Source: Deltaproteobacteria bacterium
Lineage (GTDB): Bacteria; Desulfobacterota; Deferrimicrobia; Deferrimicrobiales; Deferrimicrobiaceae
Length of the DNA: 64,000 nt
Assembly (NCBI GenBank): GCA_021815305.1
Contig: JAKAHC010000001.1
Coordinates: 124,001-188,000 of the forward strand
Reading direction: 5' to 3'
Part shown: in pieces, positions 8,797-17,788 of the stretch
How the letters are laid out: each line of letters opens with the position of its first letter
How positions within the stretch are numbered: the stretch's first letter is position 1
Notes under the pieces: generated by a model
Seen by the model: only the letters and a program-made list of their open reading frames with translations
The model's database searches: none
Told to the model about the DNA's origin: nothing
Position numbers and translations under genes: made by a program

Positions 8797-10561
8797 ACCC
8801 GTACTCCTTCGCCGTCGTTTGGAGAAACGCATTGAGCTCCGCTTCCACGGGATCCTCCTCCTTGCGGGATTCCCTCCATGCCTTCGCGCGCGTGTTCCCC
8901 GGTTCCTTGCGGAGGATCTCCTCCACGATCCGGCGCGCCTCTTCCCTCTCCCCCTGGGCCCAGTACACGTCGGCGAGCGTCACCGTCGCGACGGAGAGGG
9001 GCTCGGAAGAAGCCGGTTCCGTCCCGCACGGCGGCTCCTCCGGCGTCTCCATGGGCGGAACTCCTTTCTCCCCCGGTACCGGGGCGGCGGGATCCTCGGC
9101 CGCACGGATCTCGTACGCTTCCTCCTCCACGAACACCAGCTTTTCGAGGGGAAGGGACTGCTGGTCCGCCTCTCCGGCGATCGCTCCGGACAGCTGCGCC
9201 CCGATCCCGCCGGCGATCCGTTGCGCCCGAAGGTCGGAAGGGTCCCGCTCGAGGAGCGCATGGATCGTCTCCCAGGCGGCCGCGATGTTCCCGGACTTTC
9301 GGTACGCCTCCGCGAGGAGCGCGATCGCCTCGTTGTCCCTCGGGTTCCCCGAAACCCTCTTTTCGAGGGACCGGACGGTTTCCTTCAACCCTTCGGGCAG
9401 GGAGGGCCTGGAAGCAACCGGCGCTTCCGCTTCCTCCGGGGAGGCGTCCCGTCTCCTGTCGGCAGTCCTCTCCCGGATCTGCGCCCGGATGGCGGGGAGC
9501 TCCCGCCGGATCGTTGCGAGGGGAATGCGCCGGAGCTCGCACCGCCCCGGTGCGACCACGACGGGCAGGTCGACATCCGACAGGACCCTCTTCTTGTCCA
9601 TTCCGATGGCTGCGGCGATCGAACTGAGAGGCAGCCCGACGTCGTCCAGGGCATATCCCATGTCGAGCAGCAGGCACACGATCCGGTCCGCCAACTCCTC
9701 CCCGGTCATTCCGAGGCCGCGACCCAGCATCGCCTCCCAGGCCAGCCCCATCGCCACGGCCTCGCCATGGAGAAGCTTGCCGTACCCTCCCGCCTTCTCC
9801 ATCGCGTGCCCGATGGTGTGACCGAGGTTGAGGATCCGCCGCAGGGAAGACTCTCTCTCGTCCCGCTCCACGACGGACGCCTTGAACGCGACGGACCTGC
9901 GGATGAGCCAGCGCCACTCCTCCCCGGAGAGGGACCGCCATCGGGGCCCATGCCGGCAGAGCCGCTCCCAGAGTTCTCCGTCGCCGGCAAGGCCGCTCTT
10001 TACGACCTCGGCCATGCCCGCCCGCAGATTCCTTGCGTCGAGCGTCAGAAGAAAGGCGTCGTCGATGAACACCGCCCGGGGCTGGTGGAACGCCCCGACC
10101 AGGTTCTTCCCTTCCTGCAGGTTGAACCCCGTCTTCCCGCCCACGCTGCTGTCCACCTGGGACAGGAGCGTCGTGGGGACCTGGATGCAGCCGATGCCGC
10201 GGAGATAGGTGGCTGCCGCGAAGCCGGCGAGATCGCCCACCACTCCCCCGCCGAAGGCGACCACGAGGGAATCCCTCCCCGCATCGCCGCGGGCGAGAAA
10301 TGCATAGATTTCGCGGACGGTATCGAAGTTTTTGCGCTCTTCCCCGGGAGGAAGCGCGATGACGCCGTGCGGGATCCCGGCAAGCCATCGCTCGATGTCG
10401 TCTCCGTAGATGGAGGCGACGTTCCGGTCGGTCACCACGTGGACCGTCCCCCCGGGGAAAAAGCGACAGATCCATTCCTGGAAGAGCGGATAGATATCCC
10501 GTCCGAAAAAGATGTCGTAGGCCCGGTCGCCCAGCGCGACCGTCAACGTTTCGGGGGTCAA
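8774..10561 (-). CDS. aroB: 3-dehydroquinate synthase fused to a C-terminal TPR region
   Basis: 595 aa, against about 360 aa for ordinary AroB. Residues 1-360 are a complete AroB: GGGVVGDLAGFAAATYLRG (NAD and substrate loop, 104-122), PTTLLSQVDSSVGGKTG, the metal-site regions GMAEVVKSG (182-190), NLGHTIGHAME and LLHGEAVAMGL. A charged Pro/Ala linker (about 364-392) leads to TPR-like helices at 394-446 and 523-562, separated by a Pro/Glu-rich spacer. No stop or good internal start separates the parts. The TTG at 10561 overlaps the aroK stop (TTGA) with GGGAG upstream. The AroB domain converts DAHP to dehydroquinate; the tail could be a docking module. Confidence 0.92.
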   Translation of the reverse strand: MTPETLTVALGDRAYDIFFGRDIYPLFQEWICRFFPGGTVHVVTDRNVASIYGDDIERWLAGIPHGVIALPPGEERKNFDTVREIYAFLARGDAGRDSLVVAFGGGVVGDLAGFAAATYLRGIGCIQVPTTLLSQVDSSVGGKTGFNLQEGKNLVGAFHQPRAVFIDDAFLLTLDARNLRAGMAEVVKSGLAGDGELWERLCRHGPRWRSLSGEEWRWLIRRSVAFKASVVERDERESSLRRILNLGHTIGHAMEKAGGYGKLLHGEAVAMGLAWEAMLGRGLGMTGEELADRIVCLLLDMGYALDDVGLPLSSIAAAIGMDKKRVLSDVDLPVVVAPGRCELRRIPLATIRRELPAIRAQIRERTADRRRDASPEEAEAPVASRPSLPEGLKETVRSLEKRVSGNPRDNEAIALLAEAYRKSGNIAAAWETIHALLERDPSDLRAQRIAGGIGAQLSGAIAGEADQQSLPLEKLVFVEEEAYEIRAAEDPAAPVPGEKGVPPMETPEEPPCGTEPASSEPLSVATVTLADVYWAQGEREEARRIVEEILRKEPGNTRAKAWRESRKEEDPVEAELNAFLQTTAKEYGYDLSRYH

Positions 10562-11097
10562 CTCTCCCGCCCTCCCCTTCCCTCGAACAGCGCCAGGACG
10601 TTTCCGGCGACCTCGTCCACCGTCCGGCCGTCGGTATTCACCGTGAAGTCCGCCTGCCGATAGCCCGGGACCCGCCGCGTGAGAAGATCGCGGACGATCC
10701 TCTCGTGCGCGCCGCCCCGCAGCAGCGGGCGGTCGACGTCCCCGGAGAGCCGTTCGAGGACGGCCTCCGGGGAGGCTTCGAGATAGACCACCGGGGCGTA
10801 TCGTTTCAGGAGCGCCCGGTTCCCCTCGTCCAGGAACGCCCCGCCGCCGGTGGCGACGATGCGGCCGCGCTCGGAGAGGACTTCCCGCAGGGCCGCCTTT
10901 TCCCGCTCCCGGAACGCCGCCTCGCCCTCTTCCGCGAAAAGGTCGCGGATCTTCCTGCCCGCCGCGGCTTCGATCCGCTCGTCGACGTCCACGAACTGCG
11001 CCCCGATCTTCCGTGCGAGCGCCTTCCCGACCGAGCTTTTTCCGGACCCCATGAACCCGACGAGGACGACTCCCTGGAACCGCCCCGAGCCCGTCAT
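10558..11097 (-). CDS. aroK: Shikimate kinase
   Basis: 179 aa, normal length. It phosphorylates shikimate with ATP. The Walker A motif GFMGSGKSS starts at residue 14, the shikimate-binding acidic region is DVDERIE, and GGGAF and the lid region with RPLL follow. The ATG overlaps the aroC stop (ATGA) and its own stop overlaps the aroB TTG start, so aroC-aroK-aroB is translationally coupled. Confidence 0.96.
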   Translation of the reverse strand: MTGSGRFQGVVLVGFMGSGKSSVGKALARKIGAQFVDVDERIEAAAGRKIRDLFAEEGEAAFREREKAALREVLSERGRIVATGGGAFLDEGNRALLKRYAPVVYLEASPEAVLERLSGDVDRPLLRGGAHERIVRDLLTRRVPGYRQADFTVNTDGRTVDEVAGNVLALFEGRGGRES

Positions 11098-12287
11098 TCC
11101 CCGCAGATGCGCCGCAGATAGTGGGAATAATTATAGAGGATATCCCGCAGGGCATCTCCCCCGAAATTTTCGAGGAAGGCATCCGCCAGCACGATCGCCA
11201 CCATGGCCTCGGCCACGACGGAAGCGGCGGGGACCGCGCATACGTCGCTGCGTTCCCGATGGGCGGTCGCAGGCTCCCACCGGTCCACCGTCACGGTCCG
11301 CAGGGGGCGCGACTGCGTGGGGATCGGCTTCATCGCGGCGCGGACGACCACGGGCTCTCCATTGGTCATCCCGCCCTCCAGCCCCCCGGCCCGGTTGGTT
11401 TCCCTGCGGAACGGGAGGAGATGCGTGCCGAGAAGGGGGTTGCCCGGGTCGCCCCCGGGGAACACCTCGTCGTGGACCTCGTACCCGGGAAGGGAGGAAA
11501 GCGACATGCCTCCGCCCACTTCCACACCCTTGATCGCGGGGATGCTCATCAGCGCGTGGCCGAGCCGCCCGTCCAGCCGGCGATCCCAGGACACGAACGA
11601 CCCGAGCCCCGGAGGCACCCCTTTCGCGATGACCTCGACGATTCCGCCCGCGGTGGTGCCCGCCTCCCTGACCTCGTCGATCCAGCGGATGACGTTCCGC
11701 TCCGCGACGGGGTCCGCCATGCGCAGGGGACTGTTTTCGGCGCGGGCCGCTTCCGCGGGGTTCCCCTCCACGCCGGCCGCCACGCGGAAGCTTCCGATGG
11801 CCAGCACGTGACCGACGACGGTCACCCCGAGTTCCGAGAGGATCGCCTTCGCGACCGCCCCGGCCATGACCCGCGCGGCGGTTTCCCGCGCGCTTGCCCT
11901 CTCGAGAACGCTGCGGACGTCACGGTGCCCGTATTTGAGGATTCCCCCGAGGTCCGCATGTCCCGGGCGCGCGGTGTTCAGCGGTTCGATCCCCTCCCCC
12001 TCCCCGTCCCGGGCCATCTTCTCCCGCCAGTTGGGCCAGTCGCGGTTGCGCAGCAACATCGCCACGGGGCCGCCGAGCGCGTGCCCGAAGCGGACGCCGG
12101 AGAGGATCTCGACCTCGTCCTTCTCGATCAGCATCCGGTCGCCGCGACCATACCCCACCTGGCGCCGTGCGAGTTCCCGGTTGATGCCCTCCGCAAGGAG
12201 GGGGACCCCCGCCGGCACCCCCTCCACGACCGTCACCAGTGCGGGCCCGTGGGTCTCTCCCGCGGTCCGGAACGTGAAATTCGCTAT
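11094..12287 (-). CDS. aroC: Chorismate synthase, apparent AUA start
   Basis: About 397 aa. It converts EPSP to chorismate using reduced FMN. The conserved N-terminus NFTFRTAGETHGPAL with the catalytic-region His 13 is encoded upstream of the first GTG (12236), so the gene must begin earlier. The codon at the right distance from a strong AGGGAGG (8 bases) is ATA at 12285-12287, and no ATG, GTG or TTG lies between that Shine-Dalgarno and the motif. Later signatures include GRGDRM, the GHADLGGILKYGHRD region and a C-terminal VADAFLENFGGD. It starts immediately after a strong terminator that ends pilQ. An A/G assembly error (ATG misread as ATA) is the simple alternative. Confidence 0.93.
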   Translation of the reverse strand: MANFTFRTAGETHGPALVTVVEGVPAGVPLLAEGINRELARRQVGYGRGDRMLIEKDEVEILSGVRFGHALGGPVAMLLRNRDWPNWREKMARDGEGEGIEPLNTARPGHADLGGILKYGHRDVRSVLERASARETAARVMAGAVAKAILSELGVTVVGHVLAIGSFRVAAGVEGNPAEAARAENSPLRMADPVAERNVIRWIDEVREAGTTAGGIVEVIAKGVPPGLGSFVSWDRRLDGRLGHALMSIPAIKGVEVGGGMSLSSLPGYEVHDEVFPGGDPGNPLLGTHLLPFRRETNRAGGLEGGMTNGEPVVVRAAMKPIPTQSRPLRTVTVDRWEPATAHRERSDVCAVPAASVVAEAMVAIVLADAFLENFGGDALRDILYNYSHYLRRICGE

Positions 12288-12303
12288 GGCGTTGTCCTCC
12301 CTG

Positions 12304-12340
12304 AAAAAAAGAGCACCCGGACGGAACGGTCCGGGTGCTC
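12304..12340 (-). terminator. Strong intrinsic terminator between pilQ and aroC
   Basis: On the minus strand a perfect 12-bp stem (GAGCACCCGGAC / GTCCGGGTGCTC) with a six-base loop is followed by seven T residues. It sits 24 bases after the pilQ stop. Its T-run ends only about 16 bases before the aroC start, leaving no room for a separate promoter after it. Confidence 0.93.
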
Positions 12341-12363
12341 CCTGCCTTACCCCCGGCCCCGGA

Positions 12364-14700
12364 TCAGGACGCCTTCGCCTGGACCGGCTCCGGCTTCAGG
12401 ATCTTGGGCGTGATGAAGATCAGCAGCTCCCGGTTTCTCGAGGAGTTGAGGTCGCGTTTGAACAGATACCCCAGCAGCGGGACCTTCGACAGCCACGGTA
12501 CGCCGTTCCGGTTCTCCGTCCGGGTGATCTGGAGGATCCCTCCGATCACGGCGGTCTCCCCGTCCCGGATGAGAACCTCCGTCGTCGCCTTTTTCTTGTT
12601 GATCGCCGGCTGGCCGTTGGCGCCAACGTCCCCGGGAGAATCGTTCTTCGCCTCGAGCTTCATTGTAACCCGGCCATCGGGCGTGATGTGCGGAGTCACC
12701 TTCAGACTCAAGGTCGCATCGATGAACTGCGTGTTCGTCCCGGAGGCGGACACCGTCGAGTACGGGATCTGCGTCCCCTGTTCGATCGTCGCTTCCTTGT
12801 TGTCCACGGTCACAACCTTCGGAGAGGAGACGATCTTTCCCTTGCCGGAAGCCTCCAGGGCCGACAGCGACAGGTCGAGACGCATGTTGTCCCTCAGGAT
12901 CCCGAAAGCGATCCCGCCTCCGCTCCCCAGCCCGATCCCGGCGGGGAGATTGACCGCGTAGCTCGGGGCCGGGGCGGTGGAGGAAAACGGCCTCGTGTTG
13001 CCGGCATTGATGGCTCCGCCCGCGCTCAATGCCCCCGCCGAATCCTGGACCCCCCCCACGCCGAACTGGGTCGTGGTCCCCGAGCGGAACGTGCCGCCCC
13101 ACTGGACCCCCAGCTCCCGGGTGAACGTCGTGTCGACTTCGACGATGCGCGCCTCGATCAGGACCTGCGGCGTGGCCGTGTCGAGCCGCGCGACGAGGGC
13201 GCGGATCTCCGCGATGTTCTGCGGAAGATCGCGGATGATGAGCACGTTCGTTCTGTCGTCGCTGTCGAGCTTGCCGTACTTGGAGGCAAGCGGCTTGATC
13301 TTGGCCAGGATCTCGGATGCCTTGCCGTAGCTGACCGGGATGGTGTCGAACACCGAATCCTCGGTCGCCTTGAGCTCCGCGGCCCGGGTCGCCGCCTCCT
13401 GGCGTGCCTGTTCGATCTGTTTCTGGGCTTCGAAACGGTCCTGCTCCTCCTTGCGCAGCGCCGTGACCGGCGCGATCCGCAGCACGTTGCCCTCCTGCGT
13501 GGCCCCGAGCGCCTTGGAGCGGAGGATGATGTCCAGCGCCTGGTCCCAGGGGACATTGATGAGGCGCAGGGAAACCTTCCCCTTGACGTCATCCGTGGTG
13601 ATGATATTCAGGTGGCTCACCTCCGCGATGATGCGGAAAACGTTGGTGACGTCCGCATCCTTGAAATCGAGCGAGATCCGCTGCCCCTTGTATTTCCTGC
13701 CCACATCCGTGGTCCCGGACAGGAAACCCCATTGCACGGGCCCGGAGGGAGTCGCGGGTTCCGACACGCTTCCGACGCTTTCCGGGGATTCTCCCGTCGG
13801 CGAGCCCGGCGTTTCGACCCGGGGAACCACCCGTGCGACAAGCTCCTTCGCGGCCGCTCCTGCGCCTTTCGCAAAGGCGACAACGACTTCGCCGCCCTTC
13901 TTTTCGACCGTATACGTTGCCCCCGGTGCGAACGTGATCGCGACCGCCGTACCCTTCCTGTCATGCGCGGGCACGATCGTCTTCACGGGGATCTCGAACT
14001 TCCTGGCGTCGACCATGCGGAGGAGGCCCTTCTCCACCGCGGCTCCGGGGAACGTCAGCACCACGCTCCCGCCCTTCCTGGACACACTGTAGGGGGGGTT
14101 CCCCGACGTCGTGACGACGACGTTCGAAGCGTCCGGAAGATCCTCGAGGTCGATCCCCACGACGGCAGGCCCTTTCACGGGTTCCTTTTCGCCCTGCAGC
14201 CGTTCGGTGCTGGTGACCTTCTCCTCCTGGCCGCCGCCGACGGCCAGGACCAGTTTGCCGTCTTCCGCGCTGACCATGAACGGCATGGGCCGATCCCCCG
14301 GCGTCTCCACCACCATCCGGAGTTTCTTGTCCTGGGAGGAGAGTTTCACCGCCTTCACCTGGGGTGTGTCCACCGGGATCACGGATGCCACCGTCCCCTG
14401 CCCCACCCCCCAGATGTCGACCACGATCCGGAACGGGTCGCTCAGCTTGAAGGAATTATAGTTTTCGATGGCCCCGTCGACCACCGCCTGGATGGTCGTG
14501 CTGTAGGGGGACTTCGAAATCGTCAGGTCCTTTACCTTGGCGCCTGTAGCCCCCGCCTGCTGCGCCGCGCCCGGTCCGGCAGGTTCCGCCGCGATCGCCG
14601 GCGGTGCGAGCAGTGCGCAGGCAAGGGCCAACGCCAACATCCCCTGCATGACGCGGGGCCAGAGAACCCGGCCCGAGAGCCGTAACGGGGTCATCATCAT
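12364..14700 (-). CDS. pilQ: Type IV pilus outer-membrane secretin
   Basis: 778 aa with a signal peptide (residues about 1-38, ending APPAIAAEP). PilQ forms the outer-membrane channel for the pilus. Two beta-rich AMIN-type domains (about 50-140 and 180-290) bind peptidoglycan. The secretin N-domains begin near 350 (RISLDFKDADVTNVFRIIA), and the C-terminal secretin barrel runs from about 570 with VSSPKVVTVDNKEATIEQG and ETAVIGGILQ. A low-complexity Ser/Gly/Asn stretch lies near 535. The start is a run of three ATG codons directly after GGAGGAAA; the first overlaps the pilP stop. It is the last gene of pilMNOPQ and is followed by a terminator. Confidence 0.96.
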   Translation of the reverse strand: MMMTPLRLSGRVLWPRVMQGMLALALACALLAPPAIAAEPAGPGAAQQAGATGAKVKDLTISKSPYSTTIQAVVDGAIENYNSFKLSDPFRIVVDIWGVGQGTVASVIPVDTPQVKAVKLSSQDKKLRMVVETPGDRPMPFMVSAEDGKLVLAVGGGQEEKVTSTERLQGEKEPVKGPAVVGIDLEDLPDASNVVVTTSGNPPYSVSRKGGSVVLTFPGAAVEKGLLRMVDARKFEIPVKTIVPAHDRKGTAVAITFAPGATYTVEKKGGEVVVAFAKGAGAAAKELVARVVPRVETPGSPTGESPESVGSVSEPATPSGPVQWGFLSGTTDVGRKYKGQRISLDFKDADVTNVFRIIAEVSHLNIITTDDVKGKVSLRLINVPWDQALDIILRSKALGATQEGNVLRIAPVTALRKEEQDRFEAQKQIEQARQEAATRAAELKATEDSVFDTIPVSYGKASEILAKIKPLASKYGKLDSDDRTNVLIIRDLPQNIAEIRALVARLDTATPQVLIEARIVEVDTTFTRELGVQWGGTFRSGTTTQFGVGGVQDSAGALSAGGAINAGNTRPFSSTAPAPSYAVNLPAGIGLGSGGGIAFGILRDNMRLDLSLSALEASGKGKIVSSPKVVTVDNKEATIEQGTQIPYSTVSASGTNTQFIDATLSLKVTPHITPDGRVTMKLEAKNDSPGDVGANGQPAINKKKATTEVLIRDGETAVIGGILQITRTENRNGVPWLSKVPLLGYLFKRDLNSSRNRELLIFITPKILKPEPVQAKAS

Positions 14701-15245
14701 TTTCCTCCTGCCGTGGTGAGCTGCAACACGTTCTCTCTGTGAAGCTTTTCCCCCCGGACTCCGGTGAACTCCTCCCGGACGACGATCTCCTTCTCCGTGA
14801 TCCGGGTGACGACGCCTCCCGCGCGGCCGATGCGGGACCCCACGAACACCGAGTACCCCTTCCCCTCGGCGTCCTCGACAAGCGCCCGCACGCCTTTCTT
14901 CTCCCAGATCACGCCGACGAACTTCAGCTCGCCCAGATCGTACCGCTGAAGGGGGGGCAGGGTGGCAAGCTCCTCCTTCAGGCGCTGCCTGGGCTCGCCC
15001 TTCAGGAACGGCACGAAGGGATCCCGCTTCCCGGCCGGGTCGTACCCGGCCGATGCGGCGGGTTTCTTCTCCGCGATCTCCGCCGGTTTCTGGGGAACCG
15101 CGCCGGCGCCCGGTTTGGGGGCGATTTTCCTTACCACCGGCTGGGAAGCGGGTTCTTCCTTGGAACAGCCCGCCGTCCCCGCGATCAGAAACCCGGCGGC
15201 AAGGAACACGGCAAGCGCAAAACACTTGATGGGAGAGGATCTCAT
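14697..15245 (-). CDS. pilP: Type IV pilus assembly lipoprotein PilP
   Basis: 182 aa. The N-terminal signal ends in a lipobox (LIAGTAGC), so it is an inner-membrane lipoprotein. The following Pro/Lys-rich linker leads to the compact PilP domain (RDPFVPFLKGE, YDLGELKFVGVIW, ending VREEFTGVRGEKLHRENVL). PilP binds PilN/PilO and links them to PilQ. The ATG at 15245 overlaps the pilO stop and has a GGGAGGGG ribosome site; the C-terminus overlaps pilQ. Confidence 0.93.
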   Translation of the reverse strand: MRSSPIKCFALAVFLAAGFLIAGTAGCSKEEPASQPVVRKIAPKPGAGAVPQKPAEIAEKKPAASAGYDPAGKRDPFVPFLKGEPRQRLKEELATLPPLQRYDLGELKFVGVIWEKKGVRALVEDAEGKGYSVFVGSRIGRAGGVVTRITEKEIVVREEFTGVRGEKLHRENVLQLTTAGGK

Positions 15246-15859
15246 TTCGCCCCTCCCTTTCCGCCCGCCCCCGGGGGGGCAGCCGGCGGCTGCTCCACGA
15301 ATCTGTAGGTCGTCGCCGTGCAATTGATGGTGGACTGAACGAGATTTTCACCTGTCACCTTGGGGGAACTGAACGTGATGTTCGAGAGGTTCACGATGCG
15401 CGGGTAGTGGCTGACCTTGTCGGCGAACAGCACGAAGCTCTGGTATTCCCCCAGGACGGAAATCGACACGGGGATCTCCGCATAGAACTCCTTCCTCACC
15501 TCCCGGCCGGGGGCGAACTTCAGGAATTCCAGGCCGGACTCCTTTCCCAGGTCGGAGATGCTCTTCAGCAACGAAGGGATCTCCGCGGAGTTCGGAAGCT
15601 GTTGGAGCAGCAGGGAAAGCTGTCCTTCCAGGCGCGCCACTTCTTCCTGGAAGGAGCGCAGGTTCCCCGCGATCACTTCCTGCTCCTTGATCTTGCTGCG
15701 AAGGGACGCCAGCTGGTTCTCCATGGCGCCGATCCGCTGCGACGCCTCCCGGTAGTAGAGGTAATAGTACCCCACGACGACGAGAAGGCAGAACAGGACC
15801 GCGAGCATCGCCTTCTGCCTGGTCGGAACCTTGGAAAGATCGCCCAGTTTTAACGCCAT
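15242..15859 (-). CDS. pilO: Type IV pilus alignment protein PilO
   Basis: 205 aa with one N-terminal transmembrane helix (AMLAVLFCLLVVVGYYYLYY, about 17-36). A coiled-coil (about 40-95) and a periplasmic ferredoxin-like domain with SISVLGEYQSFVLFADKVSHYPRIVNL follow. It pairs with PilN to form the inner-membrane alignment ring between PilM and PilP/PilQ. The C-terminus ends in a Pro/Gly run. Confidence 0.95.
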   Translation of the reverse strand: MALKLGDLSKVPTRQKAMLAVLFCLLVVVGYYYLYYREASQRIGAMENQLASLRSKIKEQEVIAGNLRSFQEEVARLEGQLSLLLQQLPNSAEIPSLLKSISDLGKESGLEFLKFAPGREVRKEFYAEIPVSISVLGEYQSFVLFADKVSHYPRIVNLSNITFSSPKVTGENLVQSTINCTATTYRFVEQPPAAPPGAGGKGGAK

Positions 15860-15887
15860 TCCGAGTCCTCTCTCTCAGAGATGGAGA

Positions 15888-16421
15888 TCAGTCCACAGTC
15901 CGGAACGTCAGGTTGAAGCGCACCAGCTTCACGCGCATGACCGTGGCCTGATCCGCGGATCCGAGCGTGACTTCCTTGAAACGGCCGGTCTGTCCGAGCG
16001 CAGTCATGAAGTTGGCGATGGTGTAGTTGTTGAGGGCGACTCCCCCGAGCGCCACATTCTCCCCCTGGATGCTCAGCTGGTCGATCCAGCACTTCTCCGG
16101 AATGGAGGCCGACAGCGCCTCGAACATCTTCACCGGGGTCGTCCGTCCTTTCTGGAGGCTGGAGATGATATCGACCTTCTTCTGCAGCTCGGCTTTCCGG
16201 ATCTTGAACTTCTCCACCTCGCCGATCTCTTTTTTCAGCCGGACGATGTCGGCGTTGGCCTTCTGGATGTCCGTGTCGAGCGACGCGATCCTGCCGGTGA
16301 CCGTGGTGTGGAAGTAGAGCGTCCCCGCCAGAACGACCAGGGGAGCGAGGAGGAACGCCACGCCGGCGTTGACTTCACGACGCTTTTTCCGCTTTCCCCG
16401 GACGAGGTTGATCCGGATCAT
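15888..16421 (-). CDS. pilN: Type IV pilus alignment protein PilN
   Basis: 177 aa. The cytoplasmic start MIRINLVRGKRKKRRE corresponds to the conserved INLLP-like motif that binds PilM. A transmembrane helix (about 20-41) is followed by a coiled-coil and a periplasmic domain (PEKCWIDQLSIQGENVALGGVALN). Its ATG overlaps the pilM stop by 4 bases. Confidence 0.95.
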   Translation of the reverse strand: MIRINLVRGKRKKRREVNAGVAFLLAPLVVLAGTLYFHTTVTGRIASLDTDIQKANADIVRLKKEIGEVEKFKIRKAELQKKVDIISSLQKGRTTPVKMFEALSASIPEKCWIDQLSIQGENVALGGVALNNYTIANFMTALGQTGRFKEVTLGSADQATVMRVKLVRFNLTFRTVD

Positions 16422-17479
16422 CCGCGAGCCTCCAGGTTCCGCAGCGCAAGACCGATCGACACCGTTGCGGAGGTGTTGAATTGGGAAACCACGGCGGGAT
16501 CGACGGTTTTCTCATCCACCGTCAACCCCTGGAACGGGTCGAAAATCTCCACCCCGACCCCGATCTTTTCCGCGAGAATCTCTTTCAGGAACGAGGACTT
16601 CGCAGCCCCGCCCGTAAGATAGACCTTGGTCACCAGGCGATCGGGATAGGTGGCGGAGAAAAAGTTGTACGACCTCTGGGCTTCCGTGGCGAGGAGGTTG
16701 GAAACCACCTTCATGATCTCGGTCAGCTTGGTCCCCCGCTCGCCGGGGTCCTTCCGCCCGGTCTTGTACTCTTCCGCGGTCTCGTAACTGACCGCCAACT
16801 GCTTCTGGATCTCGGAGGTGTACATCCCCCCCCCCATCGGGACGTCGCGGGTGAACAGCGGAACCCCCGCGTGCAGGATGTTGATGTTCATGAAGGAGGC
16901 GCCCACGTTCACCACCATCGGGACCTGCTCGTCGGAGACGGGGTTGGTGAGTTCGAAGGCATTCCCCGCCGCCAGGGAATCGATGTCGACCACCCGGGGA
17001 ACCAGCCCGGCATCCTTGACCACGGAGATGTAGTCGTTGATCAGGTCCGTTTTGGCCGCCACCAGAAGGACATCCATCTTGGAGGGGTCGTCCTTCAGGG
17101 GACCGATCACCTGGAAGTCGATCTTGACGTCCTTGATGTCGAAGGGGATGTACTGCTCCACCTCCCACTGGATCGATTCCTCGAGCTCCTCCGCGGTGGT
17201 GGTGGCAAGCTGCACCTTCTTGATGATGACCGAATGGCCGGAAAGGGATACCGCGACGTCCTTCTCGTGGACCTTGAGCTCCCGCATGGCAGCCTTGATG
17301 CCGTCGACTACGGACGCGTGGTCCATGATCGCGCCGTCGACGATGGAGTCCGTCGGGAGGGGAAACACTCCGAACTTGCGGAGCCGGTTCTCGGCCCCCG
17401 CCGCCCGGATATGGGCCATCTTCACGGAGCTCGAGCCGATGTCCAATCCGATCACCTCTTTGCTGCCGAACAGACCCAT
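16418..17479 (-). CDS. pilM: Type IV pilus assembly ATPase-like PilM
   Basis: 353 aa actin-like protein (FtsA fold). The nucleotide-site motif GLDIGSSSVK lies at residues 11-20, with further phosphate loops near VVNVGASFMNI and LTGGAAKSS. PilM sits at the cytoplasmic face and binds the PilN N-terminus to connect the pilus machine. It is 22 bases downstream of the small XRE regulator gene and is coupled to pilN. Confidence 0.96.
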   Translation of the reverse strand: MGLFGSKEVIGLDIGSSSVKMAHIRAAGAENRLRKFGVFPLPTDSIVDGAIMDHASVVDGIKAAMRELKVHEKDVAVSLSGHSVIIKKVQLATTTAEELEESIQWEVEQYIPFDIKDVKIDFQVIGPLKDDPSKMDVLLVAAKTDLINDYISVVKDAGLVPRVVDIDSLAAGNAFELTNPVSDEQVPMVVNVGASFMNINILHAGVPLFTRDVPMGGGMYTSEIQKQLAVSYETAEEYKTGRKDPGERGTKLTEIMKVVSNLLATEAQRSYNFFSATYPDRLVTKVYLTGGAAKSSFLKEILAEKIGVGVEIFDPFQGLTVDEKTVDPAVVSQFNTSATVSIGLALRNLEARG

Positions 17480-17500
17480 CGACGCCCCCGTGTTCCCGCG

Positions 17501-17728
17501 CTAGATCTTGAACACCTTGTCCCGGTCGGACAACCGCAAGCCCAGCGACAGGATGATCTTCCGCTTGGTATCCATGCGACAAGTCATTCCTTTCTCCACC
17601 CGGTCGATCGTCAGCACGGACAGCTTCGCCCGTCGTGCCAGCTCCGCCTTGCTCATCAGGAGCCCTTCCCGTATCTTTCGGACGTTGTTCGCCTCAACTT
17701 TAGGCTTTTCCTTCTCCTGGCTCCCCAA
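17501..17728 (-). CDS. Small XRE-type helix-turn-helix regulator leading the pilMNOPQ operon
   Basis: 75 aa. Residues about 14-60 (NNVRKIREGLLMSKAELARRAKLSVLTIDRVEKG) match the XRE/Cro HTH pattern, with the recognition helix near SVLTIDRVEKG. Nothing else is present, so it is a bare DNA-binding domain. The start is probably TTG at 17728 with AAGG upstream; the exact start is uncertain. It is the first gene after the operon promoter, whose spacer contains an inverted repeat, so autoregulation is a reasonable guess. Confidence 0.8.
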   Translation of the reverse strand: MGSQEKEKPKVEANNVRKIREGLLMSKAELARRAKLSVLTIDRVEKGMTCRMDTKRKIILSLGLRLSDRDKVFKI

Positions 17729-17788
17729 GTCCTTCCACCTCTCCGGGCATCGTCACCTGCGGTATTGGGAATCGCCCGTTCAAGCGAA

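Noticed and set aside
12364-15351. A 995-codon frame joining pilQ with upstream sequence
   Set aside because: The first part is pilP and pilO DNA in the wrong frame; the true pilQ start is the ATG run at 14700 with GGAGG and a signal peptide.
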